A stretch of 48,821 nt of DNA from Lachnospiraceae bacterium (GTDB lineage: Bacteria; Bacillota; Clostridia; Lachnospirales; Lachnospiraceae): positions 1-48,821 of the forward strand of contig JAFVAO010000005.1 in assembly GCA_017480445.1 (NCBI GenBank). The letters run 5' to 3'. Position 1 is the first letter of the stretch. Each line of letters starts with the position of its first letter. Below, piece after piece: positions 32,763 through 41,821 of the stretch. Under the pieces are notes generated by a model, which saw nothing but the letters and a program-made list of their open reading frames with translations, ran no database searches and was not told the DNA's origin. The position numbers and the translations under genes are program-made.

Positions 32763-33772
32763 TTACCCATCCCTTCAATCGCATATGCCACGGACTTATA
32801 ATTGTCATCCTTGATGATTCTCGCAAGTCCGGCCGCCACACTGGTCAGCGGATTCTCCGCCACATTCACCTTCAGTCCCGTTCCGTTCGCGAGTCGTTCC
32901 GCCAGATGGTTGACACAGGAAGCGCCACCCGTCAGATAGATGCCGTGTCGATAAATATCCGCAGCCAACTCCGGCGGTGTGCGTTCCAGAATCACCTTCA
33001 CCTGATCGATGATCGTGCGGAAGTGTTCCTCCAGACAGTCATCCACCAGTTTCGTGGGAATCTCTCTCTCCACAGGCAGACCGGTTACAATGTCCCGTCC
33101 GTAGACCAGGGCACCCTTTTTCTCAGCCTCCAAATCATGCAGCGCAATCTTCACAGTCTCCGCCGTCTTGCCGCCGATGACCAGGGAGAATTCCTTTCGG
33201 ACAGCCGTCCGAATCGCCTCGTCAAATTTCATGCCGCCCACCTTGATCAGCTTGCTCAACACAATACCGCCCAGGGAGAGAATGGAGATCTCCGTCGTCT
33301 CATAGCCGACATTTACCACGATAACACCCTGGGAATTTTTCACGTCAATATCCAGCCCGAGGCCGTCCGCCACCGATTTTTCTACCACCATGATGTGCTT
33401 GGCCTTCACGTTGGCGTCCTTCACAAGATCATAAAACGCCCTGCGCTCCACCTCTGTCACATCCGTCGGCACTGCAATATAAAAATCCGCCGGTTTGATA
33501 CTGCCGTTCTGCAGATCACTGACGAAATAATGGATCAGCGTCTGCATATTTTTGATGTCCGCGATGACACCATTCGAGAGCGGATACGAAATATGGATCG
33601 TTCCCGGCGCCTTTTCATACATTTCAAAGGCCGAGTCTCCATAGGCAAAAAGCGTATTCTTATTCTCAATCGCGATCATATTTTTCTCGACAATGATATT
33701 GTCTTCACTTCTGCTGTAAATCTTGATATTATTGGTACCCAGATCGATACCAAACACATTATTAGCCATCAT
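32759..33772 (-). CDS. mreB: MreB-type actin homologue
   Basis: A 337-residue actin-fold ATPase: phosphate-1 loop GIDLGTNNIKIYS, later VVNVGYETTEISILSLGG (phosphate-2 region) and YLTGGASCVNHLAERL. It polymerises under the membrane and guides side-wall synthesis. The phosphate-1 loop diverges from the common GIDLGTANTLVY, so this may be an Mbl/MreBH-like paralog, but its position in mreBCD supports the mreB role. Confidence 0.93.
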   Translation of the reverse strand: MMANNVFGIDLGTNNIKIYSRSEDNIIVEKNMIAIENKNTLFAYGDSAFEMYEKAPGTIHISYPLSNGVIADIKNMQTLIHYFVSDLQNGSIKPADFYIAVPTDVTEVERRAFYDLVKDANVKAKHIMVVEKSVADGLGLDIDVKNSQGVIVVNVGYETTEISILSLGGIVLSKLIKVGGMKFDEAIRTAVRKEFSLVIGGKTAETVKIALHDLEAEKKGALVYGRDIVTGLPVEREIPTKLVDDCLEEHFRTIIDQVKVILERTPPELAADIYRHGIYLTGGASCVNHLAERLANGTGLKVNVAENPLTSVAAGLARIIKDDNYKSVAYAIEGMGK

Positions 33773-33788
33773 AAACGGCTGCCCCTTT

Positions 33789-34475
33789 CTATTCTAAATA
33801 TCCCAGCTGTCTGAAACTCGCATATCGGTTATCCCCGATGATAATGTGATCCAACAGCAGAATATCCATCATTTCTCCCAACTTACATACGTTTTCTGTC
33901 AGTTCCCTGTCCATCCTGCTGGGCGTCGGATCTCCGCTTGGATGATTGTGCACCAGAACGAAATTCACCGCCCGCACGCGCAGGGCCTCCAAAAAAATCT
34001 CCCGCGGGGATATCAATGACATCCGCACGCTGCCCTCGGACAACTTTTTCTCGGAGATCATGCGCCCCTTGCTGTCGAGACTGACCATAATTACGCACTC
34101 GGTATCCTTGTGGCGTAGCTGCTCCATAAAATACTGTGCCACCAGATCCGGCGTCCTGAACACCAGTCCTTCCTTGGCCACAGCTCTGCTCATGCGCATG
34201 GACAGCTCGGCGAGACATTTTAACTTCACGGCCTTCACCAGACCGATCCCCTTGATCTGCATCAGTTCCTCCAGCGAGACATCATACAGCCCCAGCAGTC
34301 CCACCCGCGGATACACCGCCATGGATAGCACTTCGTCCGCCAGCTCCAACGCACTCTTATCCCTGGTTCCCGTCCGCAGGATAATCGCCAAAAGCTCCCG
34401 CTCGCTGAGCCCCTCCGGACCACATTGCAGGAACCGCTCATACGGCAGTTCCCCGATCTGTTTTTCTTTTTGCAT
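33789..34475 (-). CDS. radC: RadC-like JAB domain protein
   Basis: A 228-residue RadC: N-terminal helix-hairpin-helix-like UPF0758 region (LPYERFLQCGPEGLSERELLAIILRTGT, MQIKGIGLVKAVKLKCLAEL) and the JAMM metal site HNHPSGDPTPSRMD at the C-terminus. Despite its name a repair role is not established. The start at 34473-34475 follows GGAGGG four bases upstream. radC-mreBCD is the common order in Firmicutes. Confidence 0.95.
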   Translation of the reverse strand: MQKEKQIGELPYERFLQCGPEGLSERELLAIILRTGTRDKSALELADEVLSMAVYPRVGLLGLYDVSLEELMQIKGIGLVKAVKLKCLAELSMRMSRAVAKEGLVFRTPDLVAQYFMEQLRHKDTECVIMVSLDSKGRMISEKKLSEGSVRMSLISPREIFLEALRVRAVNFVLVHNHPSGDPTPSRMDRELTENVCKLGEMMDILLLDHIIIGDNRYASFRQLGYLE

Positions 34476-34526
34476 GCTTCCCTCCCTGCCTTCTCCAAAG
34501 CGCAAAGGGTGCGTGCATGATCCGCG

Positions 34527-34766
34527 TCATCGGATAAACCGATACACCACAAAGGAAACAATAACACCGATGATCCCTGCAATCGTAATATGGAATTTCA
34601 ACCCGAACGTCAGGATCATAAATCCAAGATCCAGCTCTACCGGATTGGTCAGCCCGAAGGTCTGTCCATAATTCAATATTGTACCCGAAAAAATCTGTGC
34701 AAACACGGTTCCCAGCACAAATCCGATCAAAACCAACAAGATCAGCAGCCAATTCACTCTCTTCAT
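34527..34766 (-). CDS. DUF4321 family small membrane protein
   Basis: A 79-residue protein with two or three hydrophobic segments (NWLLILLVLIGFVLGTVFAQIF and ITIAGIIGVIVSFVVYRFI) and the conserved middle SGTILNYGQTFGLTNPVELDLGFMILTFGLKFHI. It matches the DUF4321 family often found before radC-mreB in Clostridia. Function unknown; a membrane role in the shape locus is inferred from context. GAGGAAAACG precedes the ATG. Confidence 0.8.
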   Translation of the reverse strand: MKRVNWLLILLVLIGFVLGTVFAQIFSGTILNYGQTFGLTNPVELDLGFMILTFGLKFHITIAGIIGVIVSFVVYRFIR

Positions 34767-34884
34767 CGTTTTCCTCTACACGTATTGCGGATTTTTGTAA
34801 TTACGCTGTCAATTATTGTATCATAAAATAAAATGCCTGTACACAAAATTTACCAATTTTATTTCTGCCAAAACTCCTATCTAT

Positions 34885-34938
34885 CCTCAAAATTCGACAG
34901 ACCCCTCGCGGGTCTTTCGCTTTCTTCTCACGAAAGCG
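34885..34938 (-). terminator. probable terminator after the PLP lyase-like gene
   Basis: On the minus strand two consecutive small hairpins, CGCTTTC/GAAAGCG (34918-34938) and AGACCC/GGGTCT (34899-34915), are followed by ATTTT. They lie between the stop at 34947 and the DUF4321 gene. The rest of the interval, 34767-34884, is AT-rich and may hold the promoter of the DUF4321-radC-mre operon, which I could not place with confidence. Confidence 0.65.
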
Positions 34939-34946
34939 TCTCATTT

Positions 34947-36236
34947 TTACCATCCCTCTCGCGGAAGCGTCACGATTTTCTTGTCAGCAAGCGACTGCAA
35001 CGACTTCAAAATGCCAAACTTCGCGTGCGGCCAGGTCAAGCCCCCTTGAAAATACACCGCGTAGGGTGGCTTAATGGGGCCGTCCGCGGATAGCTCGATG
35101 GAGGATCCGGAGACAAACGCCCCCGCCGCCATGATCACCTTCGCATCATACCCGGGCATATCCCAGGGCTCCGGCGTCACATGCGAATCCACCGGCGCAG
35201 CCGCCTGAATTCCCTCGCAGAACGCGACCACCCCCTCCGGCGTGCCAAAGGTCACCGCCTGAATGATGTCATGTCTGCTCTCCGTGCTGTTCGGCACCAC
35301 CGCAAAACCGAGCTTTTCATAGATATTGGCGGCAAAAATCGCGCCCTTCAGGGCGCCGGCCGTCACCGTCGGCGCGAGAAACAGCCCCTGATAAAACGCA
35401 GGCAAAATGCCGAGAGAAGCGCCCACTTCTTTGCCGAGTCCCGGGCTGGTCAGGCGATATGCCGCGTTCTCCACGCATGCCTTTTTGCCGGCGATATAGC
35501 CGCCGATGGGTGCCAGTCCGCCGCCGGGATTCTTGATGAGCGATCCGACCACCATGTCCGCGCCCACATCCGAGGGTTCCTTCGTCTCCACGAACTCCCC
35601 GTAACAGTTGTCCACCATACAGAGCACATCCGGCTTGATCTGCTTGATAAAAGCGATCAACTCACCGATCCGTTCCACTGAGAGCGTCGGTCTGGTCTGA
35701 TACCCCTTGGAGCGCTGAATAGTCACAAGGCATGTCGTTTCATTGATTGCATCTTTGATCTTATCATAATCAAAACTGCCGTCCGGCAACAAATCCACCT
35801 GTCGGTAGATAATTCCGTACTCCGCAAGGGATCCCTTGGACGGCCGGATGCCGATGACTTCCTCCAGCGTATCATAGGGTTTTCCCACAGGCGACAGCAG
35901 CTCGTCCCCCGGGCGCAGATTACTCATCAGCGCCAGCGCCAGCGCATGGGTACCGCAGGTGATCTGCGGACGCACCAGCGCATCCTCTGTATGAAACACA
36001 TCCGCGTACACCGCCTCCAGCGTATCTCTGCCCAGATCATTGTAGCCGTAGCCTGTGGTACCCAGAAGGCAGGCCTCGCTGACCTGATTTTTCTGCATGG
36101 CGCGCAGAACCTTCAACTGGTTGTACTCCGCCGTTTCGTCTATTTTCTTGAATCGTTCCTCGAGTCCGGCCAAAATTTGTGCGCCGAACGTGTAGATCCT
36201 AGGCGCGATGCCGAGGGACTGATATAGGGATTGCAT
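34947..36236 (-). CDS. ynbB: methionine gamma-lyase/YnbB (aluminium resistance) family PLP enzyme
   Basis: A 429-residue fold-type I PLP protein: LLGTTGYGYNDLGRDTLEAVYADVF, QITCGTHALALALMSNLRPGDEL, CMVDNCYGEF and the PLP-lysine motif GSLIKNPGGGLAPIGGYIAG. Family members are annotated as methionine gamma-lyase-like or aluminium-resistance proteins; the true substrate is not known. The start at 36234-36236 is set by AAGGAGGAACAACT. It follows miaA after 13 bases, a conserved Firmicute neighbourhood (miaA-ynbB). Confidence 0.92.
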   Translation of the reverse strand: MQSLYQSLGIAPRIYTFGAQILAGLEERFKKIDETAEYNQLKVLRAMQKNQVSEACLLGTTGYGYNDLGRDTLEAVYADVFHTEDALVRPQITCGTHALALALMSNLRPGDELLSPVGKPYDTLEEVIGIRPSKGSLAEYGIIYRQVDLLPDGSFDYDKIKDAINETTCLVTIQRSKGYQTRPTLSVERIGELIAFIKQIKPDVLCMVDNCYGEFVETKEPSDVGADMVVGSLIKNPGGGLAPIGGYIAGKKACVENAAYRLTSPGLGKEVGASLGILPAFYQGLFLAPTVTAGALKGAIFAANIYEKLGFAVVPNSTESRHDIIQAVTFGTPEGVVAFCEGIQAAAPVDSHVTPEPWDMPGYDAKVIMAAGAFVSGSSIELSADGPIKPPYAVYFQGGLTWPHAKFGILKSLQSLADKKIVTLPREGW

Positions 36237-36249
36237 AGTTGTTCCTCCT

Positions 36250-37239
36250 TCATTCATATCTATCTGATATCACATGGAGCATATGTTGTAAAATGGCGGT
36301 ATCCTGCTCTGCCTTATTCACTGCCGGAAATGCGGAACGATCCAACCAGATCACATCCTGCTCCCGGCGGAACCACGTGAGCTGCCGCTTGGCAAAATGT
36401 CTGGTGTCCCGCTTGATCAGATACACCGCCTCGTCCAGCGTACAGGCGCCGTCCAGATAGTCCAGAATCTCTTTGTAGCCAAGGCCCTGCATGGCAGTCT
36501 GCCCGCGCTTACAGCCCATCTCTTTGAGTTTCCGCACTTCCTCCGCCAGCCCCTGCGTGAGCATCTCGTCCACCCGCGCATCAATGCGCTCATAGAGCCG
36601 CTCTCGCTCATCCGTCAGCACAAAATAGCAGGCATGATATGCGTTCGGCCGCTTCCTCTCCCGCTCGTTGTGCACCGAGATCGGCTCCCCTGTCAAGTGA
36701 AAATATTCCAGTGCCCGAATCACCCGCTTGCGGTTACCTGCAGGAATCGCCTCCGCAGACGCCGGATCAATCTCCCGCAGTCTGTCATGCAGCGCTTCAT
36801 CGCCGTTTGCCCCCGCAAATTGCTCCAACGCATTGCGATACGGCGTATCGTCCTCATTTTCCGTAAACGCGATATCCCGCAGCACAGCCTGAATATAAAA
36901 GCCGGTGCCCCCTACCAGAATCGGCAGTTTTCCCCGCGCATGAATATCTGTGATGGCCTCCTTGCAAAGCTTCTGGAATAAAACAACATTAAAATCCTCC
37001 CACGGATCCAGGATATCGATCAAATGATGTGGCACGCCGTCCATCTCCGCCTGTGTAATCTTGGCGGAGCCGATGTCCATGTGGCGGTAAACCTGCATAG
37101 AATCCGCAGAGATAATCTCGCCGCCCACCGCCTTCGCCAGTGAGATGGACAGCGCCGTCTTGCCCACCGCAGTGGGACCGGTAAGAATGATCAGCGGCGG
37201 CCTTTGCCTTGATTTCTCTTTTTCCATTTCCATTTTCAT
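36250..37239 (-). CDS. miaA: MiaA, tRNA dimethylallyltransferase
   Basis: About 329 residues: P-loop ILTGPTAVGKTALSISLAKAVGGEIISADSMQVYRHMDIGSAKI, HHLIDILDPWEDFNVVLF, GGTGFYIQAVL and AGNRKRVIRALEYF. It adds a dimethylallyl group to A37 of tRNAs reading UNN codons. Start choice is uncertain: ATG at 37237-37239 is taken, a TTG three codons earlier (37246-37248) is closer to AGGAAGAGGA, and the 24-residue longer reading overlaps mutL. Confidence 0.95.
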   Translation of the reverse strand: MKMEMEKEKSRQRPPLIILTGPTAVGKTALSISLAKAVGGEIISADSMQVYRHMDIGSAKITQAEMDGVPHHLIDILDPWEDFNVVLFQKLCKEAITDIHARGKLPILVGGTGFYIQAVLRDIAFTENEDDTPYRNALEQFAGANGDEALHDRLREIDPASAEAIPAGNRKRVIRALEYFHLTGEPISVHNERERKRPNAYHACYFVLTDERERLYERIDARVDEMLTQGLAEEVRKLKEMGCKRGQTAMQGLGYKEILDYLDGACTLDEAVYLIKRDTRHFAKRQLTWFRREQDVIWLDRSAFPAVNKAEQDTAILQHMLHVISDRYE

Positions 37240-37276
37240 GCTATACAACGTATCCTCTTCCTGCTTTAGCCGTTCT

Positions 37277-39445
37277 TTACACAATCCGCTTGAATTTCTT
37301 ATCCAGTTCATATTGACTCATCGTGATGATCGTCGGTCTGCCGTGCGGGCAATTGTAGGGATTCTCCAGTGTCAGCAGTTCATCAATCAACTCCAGCGCC
37401 TCCGCGAAGCTTAACCGGTTATTTCCTTTTACTGCGGCCTTGCAGGACATGGAGGCTATCTTCTCCTCGATCACCTTGTAGCTGCCCCGGTTCACCCCCT
37501 GATCCAATTCGTCCAGCACTGCGAGGAAAAGCTCCCGCTCACTGCATCCGTACAGATCCTGCGGCACGCTGCGCAGCGCATATTCTCTGCCGCCGAAGGC
37601 TTCCACCTCAAACCCTAAGTTCACAAAATTTTCCTGATATTCGAGGAAAACAAGCTCTTCCTGTGCCGTCAGGCTCACAATAATCGGCGGCAAAAGCGCC
37701 TGGGAAGTCACCTGCTTTTCCCGGAACCGTTTCATCAGACGCTCATATTTGATCTTTTCATGCGCGGCATGCTGATCGATGATAAACATCTTCTTCTCAA
37801 ACTGGACGATCCAGTATGTATCGAACACCTGCCCGATGATATGATACCGGTCACGGTTGCGTTGGTCGAGGATACGCTCCTCAAAAAGGCTCAGCTGTTC
37901 AGATTTGCCATGCATAGATCCTGCAACGGGCTCTGTAATAGGCAGCCCTGCAATGGTCTCTGTAATGCGTCCCGCAAGATTCTCTGCGCTATCCGCCGTG
38001 GATGGCTGCAATCCATCCGGTTGCGTCAATTGTGTCTTTTCCGGAGTTGCAGTCTCTATGAAGAAATCATCCTCTTTTCCCGGCACCTGCGCGCCCGTCG
38101 GGGATGTCGCTGCCGCTCCAGTTGTCCCGTCCACCGGTGCCGCCGCAGTCTGTTCCGCAACATTCTGTGTCCCGCCCGCCGGTGCCGTGACCGCCTTCAC
38201 CTTGCTCCACACTGGATTCCTGGCGAATTCCTGTCGGACATAGGTCTGCCCCACCGACAGCCTGTTGCCCGCCGCATCCGTCTTGTCAATCGCCTGCATA
38301 TCTGTGTGGTAATTGCTTTCCTCCATCACGCGATATGCCCCTATCCTGCTTGTCTCAAAGGGCTCCGGCGCATGTTCCTTCTGCCGTTTCAACTGTTCCT
38401 CGCGCTCCGCGCGCCTCATGTCCCGCTCATTGTCCAAGCGCGTATCCGGAATCATTTCCTGCTGTTTCAGCGTGTCATACACGCCGTCCGACAGCATTTT
38501 GCTGAAAGTCATCCCGTCGCTGAACCGCACATCCATCTTCGTGGGATGTACATTCACATCCACCTGACGGGTGTCCATGGTCATGTGCAGGACGCACAGC
38601 GGAAATTTGTGCTGCATTAGATACTCGCGATATCCCTCCTCCAGCGCCCTTGCAATCAGGGTACTGCGGATAAAGCGTCCGTTGATAAAATAAATCTCGA
38701 AGTTTCGATTGGAGCGCACCAGCACAGGCTTCCCGAGATACCCCTCCACCTTGTTGCCGTTTTGTTCGATCTGGATCGGCACCAGCGAAGACGCCACTTC
38801 TTTTCCGTAGATCCGGTAGATCACTTCCTTCAGATCACCGTTGCCGGTGGTATGAAATTTCAGCTGATTCCCCACCTGAAACTTAAAGGAAATATCCGGT
38901 CTCGACAACGCCAGATGCTCCATGAGATCCGCGATATAGCCGCCCTCCGTAGCCGGCAGCTTCAAAAATTTCCGGCGCACCGGCGTATTGAAAAACAAAT
39001 TTCGTACCAAAAAGGTCGTGCCGTCCGGCGCTCCCACCTCGGAAAACTCCTTTTCCACGGCACCTTCCAGCACCATACGGCTGCCTGTAAGCGCGTCCTT
39101 CGTCTTCGTGATCACTTCCACCTTCGCCACCGCCGCAATACTCGACAGCGCTTCACCGCGAAACCCCAGACTCGATATCCGCATCAGATCATCCACGCGC
39201 TCGATCTTGCTGGTGGCATGCCGCAAAAATGCCATGCGCAGCTGATCCTGCGCCATACCGGAACCGTTGTCCGTCACGCGGATAAACTCGATGCCGCCGT
39301 CCCTGATCTCCACCGTGATCGCCGTTGCACCCGCATCCACCGCGTTTTCCACCAGCTCCTTCACCACGCTGGACGGCCGCTCCACCACCTCGCCGGCAGC
39401 GATCTTATCAATTGTCTCTGAATCTAACACATGTATCTGAGACAT
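37277..39445 (-). CDS. mutL: MutL, DNA mismatch repair endonuclease
   Basis: A 722-residue MutL. The GHKL ATPase is N-terminal (LDSETIDKIAAGEVVERPSSVVKELVENAVDAGA, DNGSGM, GFRGEALSSI). A variable Pro/Ala/Thr-rich linker follows, then the C-terminal domain with the endonuclease motif DQHAAHEKIKYE (DQHA-x2-E-x4-E), with CPHGRPTI near the end. It nicks the strand to be repaired, as expected in bacteria without MutH. GGAGGGAAACAG precedes the ATG. It is separated from mutS by a four-gene cassette, whereas the two are usually adjacent in related bacteria. Confidence 0.97.
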   Translation of the reverse strand: MSQIHVLDSETIDKIAAGEVVERPSSVVKELVENAVDAGATAITVEIRDGGIEFIRVTDNGSGMAQDQLRMAFLRHATSKIERVDDLMRISSLGFRGEALSSIAAVAKVEVITKTKDALTGSRMVLEGAVEKEFSEVGAPDGTTFLVRNLFFNTPVRRKFLKLPATEGGYIADLMEHLALSRPDISFKFQVGNQLKFHTTGNGDLKEVIYRIYGKEVASSLVPIQIEQNGNKVEGYLGKPVLVRSNRNFEIYFINGRFIRSTLIARALEEGYREYLMQHKFPLCVLHMTMDTRQVDVNVHPTKMDVRFSDGMTFSKMLSDGVYDTLKQQEMIPDTRLDNERDMRRAEREEQLKRQKEHAPEPFETSRIGAYRVMEESNYHTDMQAIDKTDAAGNRLSVGQTYVRQEFARNPVWSKVKAVTAPAGGTQNVAEQTAAAPVDGTTGAAATSPTGAQVPGKEDDFFIETATPEKTQLTQPDGLQPSTADSAENLAGRITETIAGLPITEPVAGSMHGKSEQLSLFEERILDQRNRDRYHIIGQVFDTYWIVQFEKKMFIIDQHAAHEKIKYERLMKRFREKQVTSQALLPPIIVSLTAQEELVFLEYQENFVNLGFEVEAFGGREYALRSVPQDLYGCSERELFLAVLDELDQGVNRGSYKVIEEKIASMSCKAAVKGNNRLSFAEALELIDELLTLENPYNCPHGRPTIITMSQYELDKKFKRIV

Positions 39446-39487
39446 CTGTTTCCCTCCATCTCATCCTTTTGCTGTAAGAATGCTTTC

Positions 39488-40045
39488 CTATGCCCTCTTA
39501 TCGTTTCGATCTGTCACATATTTGGAAAACACCTCTGCATATCGATCCGCAAAATGAATCACATCCACTTCTTTGTATTTGATTTTCTCCGGGCTATACC
39601 ACTCGCCATCGGCATCAAAAAACGAAAAAAAAACACTTTTATCATTTACCTTTTCCACATTGCCGATGTAATAGTAATGGCCGTATTTGTCGCTGTACAC
39701 ATCCATGGAAATGAGTCTGTCTGATTTCCGGAATGTTTTGAAAATGCTTGCATAGGATTTGAGATTTACTTTTGGGACAGAAAGTGCAGCAAGCACGCCC
39801 TCCGCCTGCATGATCTGCTCATATTTGGTCGATTTGGCGCCGATCACTTTTCTGATTTTGCGAATCTCAAAGATCAGGTATCCATCCACCTGAAAATCCA
39901 TATCCTTCGCCGCAAGCACAAATTCCTCATTTCTGTCCAGCACAATGAAATTGTAATAGGACTTGTCATTTCCGATATAGGCACTTATCACACTTCGGTT
40001 TTTCTTCGACTCATCCAATAATTTCTCTATTTTTTTCATTTTCAT
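39488..40045 (-). CDS. conserved-looking protein of unknown function, 185 residues
   Basis: A soluble, lysine- and tyrosine-rich protein that I do not recognise. The N-terminus is a charged helix (MKMKKIEKLLDESKKN), followed by beta-rich segments (SYYNFIVLDRNEEFVLAAKDMDFQVDGYLIFEIRKIRKV and HYYYIGNVEKVNDKSVFFSFFDADGEWY), suggestive of a small beta-barrel or SH3-like repeat. GGAGG precedes the ATG, and the ATG lies one base after the hydrolase stop, so it is translationally tied to the cassette. No signal peptide or membrane helix. Confidence 0.75.
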   Translation of the reverse strand: MKMKKIEKLLDESKKNRSVISAYIGNDKSYYNFIVLDRNEEFVLAAKDMDFQVDGYLIFEIRKIRKVIGAKSTKYEQIMQAEGVLAALSVPKVNLKSYASIFKTFRKSDRLISMDVYSDKYGHYYYIGNVEKVNDKSVFFSFFDADGEWYSPEKIKYKEVDVIHFADRYAEVFSKYVTDRNDKRA

Positions 40046-40046
40046 T

Positions 40047-41012
40047 TCACTTCACCTCCGATACGAACTGATTTCTTCCATAATAGATCTCCCTTATAAA
40101 CTTCCGCACTTCCTTCCACGCGTGAGTTGACTCCGGAAAGCGGGACAGCCCCATCTGGAACACATGGAACATCCCCGGATAGATCTGCTCCTTCACCCGC
40201 ACGCCGTCAATCTTCGCCTTTCTGGCCACCTCCAGCGTGTCGCTTAAAAGCATTTCCCGCTCGCCCACCTGCATCAGCATGGGCGGGAAGCCTTTATAAT
40301 CGCCGTAAAGCGGCGAAATATAGGGTTCTCTGGGATCATATGTCCCCGGATATTCATTGTGATAGATCAGCGTATCTGTAGACCCGCCGAACATAGGATC
40401 CGTGTTGAAATTCTCCGTGTATGACTCTCCACTCAAGGACAGATCCGTCCACGCGGACATGGTGATCACCCCTGCCGGCAGCGGCATCCGATTGTCGCGC
40501 AGATACATCACCAGCGCCAGCGCCAGACCGCCGCCCGCAGAATCTCCGACGACGATCATCTCCTGTCCCTGATATCCCTGCGCCAAAATATACGCATACG
40601 CCTCCACTGCATCCTCCAGTGCCGCGGGATACAGATCCTGCGGTGCAACACGATAATCCAGGCTCGCCACGATGCCGCCGGACAATTTCTGATATAGCGC
40701 CGCCATATCGCGATATGTATTGTGTAATGTGCCATAATATCCGCCACCATGCAGCTGCAAAACAGCCGGTTTCACCAGCAGCTCCTCCGTCGGTGAAAGC
40801 CACTCCAGCCTGCTGTTCGACAACGCGACGTTCTCCAGAGCAAGTCCCTCCGGAATATTCCAGGCGTGTTCCATCGCCGTGAAGCGCTTGCGCAGCTCCC
40901 CGTTTTGCGCCATATGACCGATCTTCGGCATATGACTCACGAGCTCCACCGCTTTTAACACCCGCATTGCCTGCGGGCTTACATTCCCTTCTTCACGTGC
41001 ATCCTTCATCAT
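40047..41012 (-). CDS. alpha/beta hydrolase of the hormone-sensitive lipase type
   Basis: A 321-residue esterase-like protein. The oxyanion-hole motif is HGGG (88-91, LQLHGGGYYG), the nucleophile Ser158 is in GDSAGGG, Asp258 (LLSDTLEVA) is a candidate acid, and His283 is in PGMFHVF. The N-terminal cap (about 1-70) is helical. The HSL (type IV) family cleaves short or medium acyl esters. It lies between a zinc-ribbon membrane protein and the unknown protein, in the same direction as a condensation-fold acyltransferase. The pair could make and hydrolyse an acyl ester on the same compound (inference). Confidence 0.88.
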   Translation of the reverse strand: MMKDAREEGNVSPQAMRVLKAVELVSHMPKIGHMAQNGELRKRFTAMEHAWNIPEGLALENVALSNSRLEWLSPTEELLVKPAVLQLHGGGYYGTLHNTYRDMAALYQKLSGGIVASLDYRVAPQDLYPAALEDAVEAYAYILAQGYQGQEMIVVGDSAGGGLALALVMYLRDNRMPLPAGVITMSAWTDLSLSGESYTENFNTDPMFGGSTDTLIYHNEYPGTYDPREPYISPLYGDYKGFPPMLMQVGEREMLLSDTLEVARKAKIDGVRVKEQIYPGMFHVFQMGLSRFPESTHAWKEVRKFIREIYYGRNQFVSEVK

Positions 41013-41046
41013 GTTCTCTATCCTCTGTTATCTATCAATGATCTAT

Positions 41047-41742
41047 CTATACATGAAATCTTCTCTTCAGCTCCCGCGTAAACTGCCGGTCTCCGAACAC
41101 CAATGTCGCCGCCAGATAAATCCCTGTCACCAGAATACAAGCTACCGGCAGGATCAGATTCCGGATATGCTGGGTCAGATACAGGCCAAAGATCACCGCG
41201 CTACACAACCCCATCAACAAAAGCAGCGCCAGATAGCTGTACCAATTTTGCCGATTCAGCATCATAAAGAAAAATACCATCCCGTCTCCAAGCAGGATCA
41301 GTCCCGGGATCGCCCATTCCACCGCCCAGCCATGCGCACCGGTAAAGTGATCGATGCCATAGAGCAGCGCCATCGTGAAAAATATCTGCATCCCGACCTT
41401 GAACGCCGCTCCTGCGTCATGCCGGATCCAATAGACGATAAACAGATACGTGTACGCCAGCGCGACGCAGACGATCAGGGACCAGTATACCGTCGGCGTA
41501 AAAATCCAGTTGATCGTCACCGCCACAATCCCCACCAGCACAAAGCAAAACAGCATCAAATGCATCACAAACCGGATCCGACGCTCTCTGCCGCGCACAT
41601 TCGGATACCGCATCCCAAGCCCGTACTGTTCCGCAACCGCAGCCGCCCGCTCATCACCTACCTCTTCCAGCATCTTATGGCACAGCGGGCAGCTGTTTCT
41701 CTCGTCATAAATGGTCACCTTACAATTGCTGCAATAATTCAC
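41047..41742 (-). CDS. zinc-ribbon polytopic membrane protein (DUF6320-like)
   Basis: A 231-residue protein starting with a zinc ribbon, C-x2-C at CSNC and C-x2-C at CPLC within the first 25 residues, then a soluble linker (ERAAAVAEQYGLGMRYPNVRG). About six membrane helices follow (FVMHLMLFCFVLVGIVAVTI, WSLIVCVALAYTYLFIVYWI and others). The start is taken as the GTG at 41740-41742 because GAGGAG lies about seven bases upstream; the in-frame TTG at 41760 overlaps that ribosome site. It resembles the DUF6320 family, which I recall next to acetyltransferase-like genes; function unknown. Confidence 0.75.
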   Translation of the reverse strand: MNYCSNCKVTIYDERNSCPLCHKMLEEVGDERAAAVAEQYGLGMRYPNVRGRERRIRFVMHLMLFCFVLVGIVAVTINWIFTPTVYWSLIVCVALAYTYLFIVYWIRHDAGAAFKVGMQIFFTMALLYGIDHFTGAHGWAVEWAIPGLILLGDGMVFFFMMLNRQNWYSYLALLLLMGLCSAVIFGLYLTQHIRNLILPVACILVTGIYLAATLVFGDRQFTRELKRRFHV

Positions 41743-41821
41743 TCTTTTTCTCCTCGTCAATGTGTCGCTGCACCTGCTTCGGACAGCCTGTTATACGATG
41801 CGTCACCCTTCAAGGTGCGCA